DNA from: Humisphaera sp.
GTDB taxonomy: Bacteria; Planctomycetota; Phycisphaerae; Tepidisphaerales; Tepidisphaeraceae
Assembly: GCA_025351525.1 (NCBI GenBank)
Contig: JANXVV010000366.1
Location: 1-11,174 of the forward strand
DNA: 11,174 bases
Direction: 5' to 3'
Made by a program: the position numbers and the translations under genes. Shown here piece after piece: positions 6,336 to 11,174 of this stretch. Each line of letters begins with the position of its first letter. Position 1 is the first letter of the stretch. Under the pieces are notes generated by a model, which did no database searches, had not been told where the DNA came from, and saw only the letters and a list, made by a program, of their open reading frames with translations.

Positions 6336-7322
6336 ATGGATTTCATTCAAACCGACTCGCACAGTAGGTGGCATGGGCGTCCCGCCCATGCTTCTTTTTG
6401 CCAAAAAGTATGGGCGGGACGCCGATGCCACCTCATTGCCCGAACTTTTATTGCTTCGATTTTGATCGCGGGTTGTGCATCGAGTCTGATCGGCTGCGAA
6501 CGCCGCACGGTGGAGTCCACTCCCGACAGCACCAAAATCCACGTTCTATCTACCGTGTATCCGCTGGCGGATGTGGTACGGCAAGTGGCGGGTGAGGCCG
6601 CTGAGAAGGTGGCCCTCGACTGGTTCTGTGAGAATGGCCGCGACCCGCGCGATCTCCATCTGTCCGATCCCCAGAAAAAAATCGCGGGCATCGCCGACTT
6701 GATTCTCACCAGCGGCTTCCCGGAAAATTGGGCGGGTGAGGCGATGGATTCCCGCCAGCAAGCACTCCGATTACTCTCGCCGGATTCCACCCCCAGCGGT
6801 CGAGTGCTTCCCGATTCCCACGGCGCGCTGTGGCTGAACCCTCAGATCGTCAAGGAGATGGCCGACACCGTTCGCGAGCGACTGACGGTGCTCGATTCCA
6901 GGCACGAATCCCAATATCGCAAGGGCAGCGAGGCATTCATTCGCGAAGTCGAAGCATTGGATGAAGAGTTTCGCGATCGGCTGGCCCCATTGAAAGGCCG
7001 TCAATTTCTCAGCTTGCGCCCGACGTGGGGCGATCTTGCCGAACGATATGATCTGGAGGAAATCGCCCCCCTCGACACCGATCCGCATCGCATCACCGAT
7101 GACGAAATTCGCAAGCTGAAGGAGACCGCCCGGCAAGAGGGAATCGAGGTGCTGGCGATCGACGCCGCACTGCTGCCAGGCGTTCAACGAGAATTGCAAA
7201 CCCGCACCGGCCTGCGACTGCTCCCCCTGGATCTCCTGGGTTCCAGCGCCCCCGATGGCCGCAGCACCTGGATCCGGATGATGCGGTATAATTTGGGACA
7301 GTTGGAGAAAGGGTTGAGGTAA
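6336..7322 (+). CDS. Metal ABC transporter substrate-binding lipoprotein (ZnuA/TroA-like)
   Basis: This 328-residue protein is the likely extracytoplasmic metal-capture subunit of the transporter encoded just downstream. TroA-type features are IHVLSTVYPLADVVRQVAGE (68-87), HLSDPQKKIAGIADLILTSG (108-127), SHGALWLNPQIVKEMADTV (161-179) and a C-terminal IEVLAIDAALL (270-280). H162 corresponds to the second classical metal His. The first motif reads DPRDLH instead of DPH, and the third His site (SLRPTWGDLAERYDL, 226-240) has none, so metal binding may be altered. Lipobox candidates are LIAGC (Cys47) and SLIGC (Cys54). ATG 6336 is the best start (AAGG 13 nt upstream), but residues 11-33 come from a palindromic repeat, so the original start may have been lost or moved. 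The frame also extends upstream to TTG 6138, inside another repeat; that start is rejected. Confidence 0.8.
   Translation: MDFIQTDSHSRWHGRPAHASFCQKVWAGRRCHLIARTFIASILIAGCASSLIGCERRTVESTPDSTKIHVLSTVYPLADVVRQVAGEAAEKVALDWFCENGRDPRDLHLSDPQKKIAGIADLILTSGFPENWAGEAMDSRQQALRLLSPDSTPSGRVLPDSHGALWLNPQIVKEMADTVRERLTVLDSRHESQYRKGSEAFIREVEALDEEFRDRLAPLKGRQFLSLRPTWGDLAERYDLEEIAPLDTDPHRITDDEIRKLKETARQEGIEVLAIDAALLPGVQRELQTRTGLRLLPLDLLGSSAPDGRSTWIRMMRYNLGQLEKGLR
6367..6432. repeat. 66-bp inverted-repeat (REPIN-like) element encoding part of a signal peptide
   Basis: Left arm 6367-6390 and right arm 6409-6432 pair at 22 of 24 positions, around an inner CTTTTT-GCC-AAAAAG hairpin (6394-6408). The left arm carries its own hairpin (CATGGGCG/CGCCCATG) preceded by GTGG; the right arm is the inverted copy, with one base change in its stem. 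The layout matches the element at 8270-8375, including the GTGG head, so both belong to one family. It is 22 codons long and read in frame in the lipoprotein gene. Confidence 0.85.
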
Positions 7323-7327
7323 TTCAA

Positions 7328-7402
7328 AATTCGTAATTCGTAAAAAAACATTAAGACAAAAAGCAGCAATTTCGGCCCTTTTTTCATTACGAATTACGAA
7401 TT
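7328..7402. repeat. Perfect 16-bp inverted repeat between lipoprotein and ATPase genes
   Basis: AATTCGTAATTCGTAA (7328-7343) and its exact reverse complement (7387-7402) enclose 43 bp of AT-rich sequence. Each arm is a tandem of ATTCGTA. The element fills most of the 94-bp gap between the two genes. As RNA it would form a long hairpin within the putative operon, which might attenuate transcription or protect the upstream message. Confidence 0.8.
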
Positions 7403-7416
7403 AGTTTTCATCCCAA

Positions 7417-8166
7417 ATGCCCCTCCTCACCATCTCCCATCTCGACTTCGCCTACCGCGATCGGCTGGTCCTCAAACAGGTGGACTTGGAAGTCGAATCC
7501 GGCAGCACCCTCGGTCTCATCGGCCCGAACGGCGGGGGGAAGACGACACTGCTGCGCCTTCTCCTGGCCTTGCATGAGCCCACGCGGGGCTCCATTTTGA
7601 TCGACGGTTTGACGCCGCATCAGGCGATTGCGCGCGGGGATGTCATCGGCTACTTGCCGCAACGGCCGGCGATTCCGCAGCAGTTCCCGCTCAACGTGCG
7701 ACAGGTCGTTCAAATGGGGTTGGTCGGCAAAACCGGGATGCTCAAGCACTTTCACCGCGATGATCTCAACTTCGTCGAATCGCTGCTCGACCGGATCGGG
7801 GTGCGCGATCTGGCCGATGCGGCGATCGGGGATCTGTCCGGCGGTCAGCAGCAGCGCGTCTTTATCGCCCGCGCGCTGGCCGCCCGGCCCAAATTGCTGC
7901 TGCTCGATGAACCCACCACCGGCATCGATCGCAACGGCCAGCAAAAGTTCGTCGAGTTTCTCGAAAGCCTGAAGCGCGAGATGAATCTGACCGTCGTGTT
8001 CACCAGCCATGATCTGCGGGCCGTCAGCAGCATGTCGAATCGGATCGCGTGTTTGAACCTGACGCTGCATTATCACGACACGCCGGAACACCTGCCGGCG
8101 GAGATGGTCTACTCGATGTTCGCGTGCGATTTGGAGGCGGTCAGAATTCGAGATGCCAAGAGGTGA
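7417..8166 (+). CDS. Metal ABC transporter ATP-binding protein (ZnuC/TroB-like)
   Basis: This 249-residue protein is the cytoplasmic ATPase that powers metal import. It has the complete ABC set: Walker A GPNGGGKTT (36-44), Q-loop YLPQRP (Gln82), signature LSGGQQQRV (140-148), Walker B LLLLDEPTTGID (160-171) and H-loop TSHD (His198). The YLPQ form, the length of about 250 residues and the lack of an extra C-terminal domain fit the ABC-type Mn/Zn group. All catalytic residues look intact. ATG 7417 starts directly at the conserved first strand (MPLLTISHLDFAYRD); there is no Shine-Dalgarno upstream. The neighbours are the binding lipoprotein upstream and the permease downstream. The exact metal (Zn, Mn or Fe) cannot be read from the ATPase. 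Confidence 0.95.
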   Translation: MPLLTISHLDFAYRDRLVLKQVDLEVESGSTLGLIGPNGGGKTTLLRLLLALHEPTRGSILIDGLTPHQAIARGDVIGYLPQRPAIPQQFPLNVRQVVQMGLVGKTGMLKHFHRDDLNFVESLLDRIGVRDLADAAIGDLSGGQQQRVFIARALAARPKLLLLDEPTTGIDRNGQQKFVEFLESLKREMNLTVVFTSHDLRAVSSMSNRIACLNLTLHYHDTPEHLPAEMVYSMFACDLEAVRIRDAKR

Positions 8167-8269
8167 ATTTTGTTTGTGAGTATCACCCGGTCAATAATGC
8201 AAGTTCGCCACGAAGTAGATCAAGTGTGTCTGAATCAATCCTAAACAGGACTGACTTGAGATGTTCATC

Positions 8270-8375
8270 GTGGCACGGGCTTCCAGCCCGTGTTGACGGG
8301 CACGTGCGTAAAATAGCTTGATTGATGCGTTTTACGACTTCCGAATCGCCGGCATGGGCTGGAAGCCCATGCCAC
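8270..8375. repeat. 106-bp REPIN-like inverted pair between ATPase and permease genes
   Basis: Left unit 8270-8292 is GTGG followed by a perfect hairpin (CACGGGCT, loop TCC, AGCCCGTG). Right unit 8353-8375 is the inverted copy (CATGGGCT, loop GGA, AGCCCATG, then CCAC). Between them is another hairpin, CGTAAAA/TTTTACG (8307-8336). Two inverted hairpins with a conserved tetranucleotide head is the REPIN layout. It occupies the middle of the gap of about 290 bp between the two genes; apart from it I see no gene or clear signal in 8167-8452. Confidence 0.85.
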
Positions 8376-8452
8376 AACTGAGATTTAAAATGTGGAAGCA
8401 ATAGGCTCAAAATTCATGTTTTTTGGAATCTCTTCGCGTTCTTCGTGTTTTC

Positions 8453-9382
8453 GTGGTGAATAATCCGCGCTTCTGGGTATCCTCCCCCGACTTGAATTTA
8501 CTCGCCGCCACACTCCCGCTCTACTCTCGCGCCCTGTTCACCGCCGGCGCGATGGGCACCGCGTGTGCCGTGCTGAGCGTAATCGTCGTTCTCCGTCGAT
8601 GGGCTTTTATCGGCGAAGGCATCGCGCACGCGGGTTTCGGCGGCATCGGAACCGGATGGTTGCTCTCGCTCGCGTTTCCAATTTTCGCCCACCCAGGCGC
8701 GGTCTACGCGGTCGCGGTGCTGTTCTGCCTCGGGATGTCTTTGTGCATCGGCTACGTCACTCGCGAACACGGCAGCGCCGAGGCCTTCGGCGATGACTCG
8801 GCCATCGGAATCTTCCTCGTCGCCAGCCTCGCCTGGGGATTCGTGGCGCTGGCGATCTACAACCGCCATCGGCCACCCGCCGACGCGGAAATGTGGGAGA
8901 AGTATCTGCTCGGCACCATCAGCTACGTCTCCACCGACACCATGCTGGCCAGCGTGGCCCTGTCGGCGGCGGTGGTCTTTGCGGTCGCGTCGCTGTTCAA
9001 GGAAATCCTTTACTACGCCTTCGATCCGCTCATGGCCCAGGTCTCCGGCGTGCGCGTGGCGGTGCTGCACTACGTGCTGATGCTGCTCATGGCGATGACC
9101 ATCGTCGTCGGCATGCGCATCGCCGGCAGTTTGCTGGTCACCGCGCTGCTTGTATTGCCGGGGGCCACGGCGCTGATGCTGAGCCGACGGTTGCAGTGGG
9201 TGATGACGATTTCCGTGCTCATCGGTTTGAGCGGCAGTCTTGGGGGACTGGTATTAAATCACTCGGTGTGGCCCTTCCTGCCGAGCGGCCCGGCGATTGT
9301 GCTGGTGCTGTTCGCGGAGTTTGTCATCGCCTATGTGTGGACGCATTTCGTGCGACGATTATTTTCCACGCCTTCCGTTTAG
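8453..9382 (+). CDS. Metal ABC transporter permease (ABC-3 family, ZnuB/TroC-like)
   Basis: This protein of about 309 residues is the membrane channel of the transporter, with roughly eight hydrophobic segments. The first helix runs into VVLRRWAFIGEGIAHAG, the ABC-3 motif that touches the ATPase. The late GMRIAGSLLVTALLVLPGAT is also typical of the family. The start is uncertain: the frame opens with TTG 8423, then has GTG 8453 and 8456, and TTG 8492. None has a Shine-Dalgarno. The bases before 8453 (encoding ESLRVLRVF) look like a dispersed CTTCGCGTTCTTCG-type repeat, so GTG 8453 was chosen. The stop codon TAG lies within the first bases of the palindromic element at 9376, so the native C-terminus may be altered. 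It lies downstream of the ATPase gene after a repeat-filled gap. Confidence 0.9.
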   Translation: MVNNPRFWVSSPDLNLLAATLPLYSRALFTAGAMGTACAVLSVIVVLRRWAFIGEGIAHAGFGGIGTGWLLSLAFPIFAHPGAVYAVAVLFCLGMSLCIGYVTREHGSAEAFGDDSAIGIFLVASLAWGFVALAIYNRHRPPADAEMWEKYLLGTISYVSTDTMLASVALSAAVVFAVASLFKEILYYAFDPLMAQVSGVRVAVLHYVLMLLMAMTIVVGMRIAGSLLVTALLVLPGATALMLSRRLQWVMTISVLIGLSGSLGGLVLNHSVWPFLPSGPAIVLVLFAEFVIAYVWTHFVRRLFSTPSV

Positions 9383-9453
9383 CGACTTCCCGGAGGGAGG
9401 GGATTTTTCCGTTGACGTGCAGAAATCCCGTCCCTCCGGGACGGCGCTAAACG
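9376..9453. repeat. 78-bp GTTTAGCG-ended palindrome filling a convergent gene junction
   Basis: Two 33-bp arms (9376-9408 and 9421-9453) pair at 29 of 33 positions around a 12-bp loop. The ends are CGTTTAGCG and CGCTAAACG. Each arm has a small TCCC-GGA-GGGA hairpin next to the head. It shares its GTTTAGCG ends with the element at 1134-1208 but has a different inner stem. It spans nearly the whole gap between the permease stop (9382) and the HExxH gene stop (9462), and could act as a bidirectional terminator or mRNA-protecting hairpin. Confidence 0.88.
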
Positions 9454-9461
9454 AATTTATT

Positions 9462-9860
9462 TCAGGTGCTGCTTGCGTAGGCTTCGCGCTCGAAGGGATT
9501 GTCGAGGTACGGATTGCCGCCCCGAAGTTTCACCACCAGCGAGGCGATGCCGTAAGCCGGTAGAAACAGCGGTCCCCATCGTTCGCATTGCCGAACATGC
9601 ACCCGCTCATGCTCGCGCGACCAGTTCAGGCAGTCCCGATCGCGTCCCAGCACAACATGCCCCAGCGTCATCGCCGATGCGCCGCCTTCCAGCAGTGTCC
9701 ACTCCGAAAGAAAGTGCATGACGAATCCACCGTGGATTTCCAGCACGCCATCCACCCACCGCATCCGGCCACCGCTGACCAGCGCCGGCATGCCAAGGCA
9801 CAGGCCGATGGCGGTCGTGGGCAACGACCACAAGTAAATGATTCCTCGCCACACCTTCAC
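9462..9860 (-). CDS. Small HExxH-motif protein of unknown function
   Basis: This 132-residue protein has SREHERVHVRQCERWGPLF, containing the zinc-metalloprotease-type motif HERVH (84-88), and later NPFEREAY (121-128), whose Glu could be a third metal ligand. A hydrophobic N-terminal segment (residues 6-29) and another around 97-111 suggest membrane association. It resembles short conserved hypothetical proteins with an HERVHVRQ motif, but I cannot name the family. Peptidase activity is inference; the protein is very short for a full metalloprotease and may only bind metal. The GTG start overlaps the TGA of the upstream gene by 4 nt (GTGA), implying translational coupling. It is convergent with the metal transporter. 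Confidence 0.78.
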   Translation of the reverse strand: MKVWRGIIYLWSLPTTAIGLCLGMPALVSGGRMRWVDGVLEIHGGFVMHFLSEWTLLEGGASAMTLGHVVLGRDRDCLNWSREHERVHVRQCERWGPLFLPAYGIASLVVKLRGGNPYLDNPFEREAYASST

Positions 9861-10822
9861 GCATCCACCACGCTTGACGTTATTTCAGTTTTGAGCGCGC
9901 TTACCGTCTCTGCGGACACGCGATGCAAAGGCATGATCGTTTTGGTTTTATCTTGATTCTTCCCTTGGCCGCCCAGAAAAATTTTGGCAAGGCATCCTGC
10001 GCACTTCCGACATCGACACACCTCACATCTCACCCGCGTGACGCTCGAGTTCGGGCTATCCGCCGCACCCTGAAGCACTGCCAACACTTGATTCGGATCA
10101 TCCGCACTAACCGCCTGCGTCAACGAATCGGCCCACTTGCCTCCCATCGCCACAGCCGTAAACGACTCAGCATACCACACACCGCACGTCTCGCAAAAGG
10201 GTCGATTGGAAGCCTGCCACCCCATGATTCCCGCCGTGATCGTCAACGCCAGAACCTGAAAGCTGATCCATCCCCCGACGTGATCCCAGCGCAGGCGAAG
10301 GAACCCCGGAAACCCGGAATGCCGTGTTTTCGGCAACAGAATATAGCGGTCGTAGAAATCGAACGGCTTTGCAATCGCCGCATTGTAGAACTTTGCTTTC
10401 TGCGAATCAGGCGCAACACCCTGGTCGATTAAATCAAGGCGCACTCGTTTCACGGTTACATGTACCGCGTCGACATAGACCGCTCCCTGAAAACACATCG
10501 CGCTGAATAGCGCGCAGAGCAATCCGATCCCAAGCGCAAGCGGCGCGTTGCGAAGTTTCGTCCATTGAAACAGGAAGAACAGTGCCATTCCAACGATCAC
10601 CCCCTGGCCGAGAACCGGCACGATCACGCCGAAGATCATTCCTTTTTCGACGAAGGCCATCCACCCCCACACAACGATGGCCGAGACAATTGCCGCAAGA
10701 AATCCCCCCGTCAGCGCGATCAAAAGCCCACCGACTTCCAGTCTGCCGGAGGCCCGATAGGCGCGCCGTTCATGGTACGAAAGAACGACCGGCGGCACCT
10801 CGATCAATTTGGGATCATTCAT
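9857..10822 (-). CDS. Membrane protein with C-terminal Cys-rich (zinc-ribbon-like) motifs, function unknown
   Basis: This 321-residue protein is not recognised. Hydrophobic helices are at about 31-58, 62-86, 93-115 and 183-203. After the last helix come CETC (Cys210, Cys213) and a dense CEVCRCRKCAGC (Cys266, 269, 271, 274, 277). These could bind zinc or another soft metal in a domain next to the membrane. The segment between helices 3 and 4 is hydrophilic. ATG 10822 has AAGG 8 nt upstream. The stop overlaps the start of the HExxH gene, so the two form an operon and probably act together. The link to the neighbouring metal transporter is suggested only by position. Confidence 0.8.
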   Translation of the reverse strand: MNDPKLIEVPPVVLSYHERRAYRASGRLEVGGLLIALTGGFLAAIVSAIVVWGWMAFVEKGMIFGVIVPVLGQGVIVGMALFFLFQWTKLRNAPLALGIGLLCALFSAMCFQGAVYVDAVHVTVKRVRLDLIDQGVAPDSQKAKFYNAAIAKPFDFYDRYILLPKTRHSGFPGFLRLRWDHVGGWISFQVLALTITAGIMGWQASNRPFCETCGVWYAESFTAVAMGGKWADSLTQAVSADDPNQVLAVLQGAADSPNSSVTRVRCEVCRCRKCAGCLAKIFLGGQGKNQDKTKTIMPLHRVSAETVSALKTEITSSVVDA

Positions 10823-10845
10823 TCCAGATACCTTTTCCGATGAAG

Positions 10846-10878
10846 CTGATTGTCAATCTTTAACAGATTGACAGTCAG
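10846..10878. promoter_or_regulatory. 13-bp-stem hairpin upstream of the Cys-rich membrane gene
   Basis: CTGATTGTCAATC (10846-10858) pairs with GATTGACAGTCAG (10866-10878) with one wobble position and a 7-nt loop. It lies 24 bp upstream of the ATG at 10822, next to an AT-rich patch (10879-10893). It could be a leader hairpin of the minus-strand operon, an operator for a dimeric regulator, or part of the possible origin to its right. Confidence 0.5.
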
Positions 10879-10934
10879 AAAATAAATAAAATCTTTGTCC
10901 CGACCGCGCTTTTGAGATGGCATCCTTCGCCCAT

Positions 10935-11169
10935 TTGTCGACAACTCTACTGATAACCTTATGCCGCCTCGTGGACGATCCGTGGACAACCCACGATTCA
11001 CCTCGACAGCTTACATTGCACAACCCGTGGACAACCTGCCGTCGCCTGTCGCGGGAACTTTTCCGTAGGTCACTTCCCCCAACAGCCCGAACCTCCCGCG
11101 TGGCGCCGGACACGACCCACCGTCGATTTCATTTCCCGGCGCATCAACCGCCGCAACAGTTTATCCACA
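10935..11169. other. DnaA-box-like cluster, possible replication origin or DnaA-bound region
   Basis: A perfect DnaA box TTATCCACA is at 11161-11169 (plus). Near matches on the minus strand are TTGTCCACG at 10981-10989 and 11026-11034 (7 of 9) and TCGTCCACG at 10970-10978 (6 of 9). The palindrome TTGTCGACAA is at 10935-10944. The boxes at 10970 and 10981 are 11 bp apart, one helical turn. An AT-rich patch at 10879-10893 could serve for unwinding. The 10823-11174 stretch holds no convincing gene. The dnaA gene is not in view, so origin status is an inference. Confidence 0.4.
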
Positions 11170-11174
11170 CCGTC

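Noticed and set aside
6368..6595. Plus-strand frame beginning with GRP- and GGTP-type repeats
   Set aside because: It is the translation of the REPIN-like repeat in another frame and overlaps the lipoprotein gene.
8220..8259. Inverted repeat TCAAGT...ACTTGA after the ATPase gene
   Set aside because: Only 9 of 12 arm positions pair and there is no T-run; it is too weak to call a terminator.
8183..8410. Minus-strand frame of 75 codons between ATPase and permease genes
   Set aside because: Much of it is the REPIN-like repeat read through; it has no family features.
10853..11113. Minus-strand frame of 86 codons (and the one at 10819-11001)
   Set aside because: They cross the DnaA-box-like region and the hairpin and show low-quality Arg/Ser-rich composition with no recognisable motif.

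Overview
The window is a dense, moderately GC-rich bacterial chromosome segment, most consistent with a member of the Planctomycetota. That placement is inference from several things together: weak or absent Shine-Dalgarno sites at most starts, a Uma2-family nuclease, a long U32 protein with a C-terminal Cys-rich extension, a sigma-54 gene, and above all several families of short palindromic intergenic repeats. No rRNA, tRNA, CRISPR array or transposase gene was seen.

Layout. Bases 1-2310 (minus) hold most of a U32 peptidase-family gene resembling the 23S rRNA hydroxylase RlhA. Its 3' end lies outside the window, and a 75-bp palindromic repeat sits in frame inside it. A divergent Nudix hydrolase follows (2444-3280, plus). 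A leftward group comes next: rpoN (sigma-54, 5997-4453), a Uma2-family PD-(D/E)XK protein (4336-3680), and a small multi-pass membrane protein gene (3658-3302) split by an in-frame TGA.

Divergent from rpoN is a three-gene metal ABC transporter cluster of the zinc/manganese type: binding lipoprotein (6336-7322), ATPase (7417-8166) and membrane permease (8453-9382). The cluster is riddled with palindromic repeats. One lies upstream (6127-6279), one encodes the N-terminus of the lipoprotein (6367-6432), one lies between each pair of genes (7328-7402 and 8270-8375), and one supplies the stop codon of the permease (9376-9453). Convergent to the cluster are two minus-strand genes overlapping by 4 nt: a membrane protein with Cys-rich metal-binding motifs (10822-9857) and a small HExxH protein (9860-9462).

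The right end (10823-11174) carries no convincing gene. It has a strong hairpin, an AT-rich patch and a group of DnaA-box-like nonamers ending in a perfect TTATCCACA, so it may be part of a replication origin or a DnaA-regulated region.

The main points of interest are the repeats that have become part of coding sequences, the interrupted small membrane gene, the divergent metal ligands of the binding protein, the HExxH/Cys-rich pair beside a metal transporter, and the possible origin. No complete new defence or mobile system was recognised.
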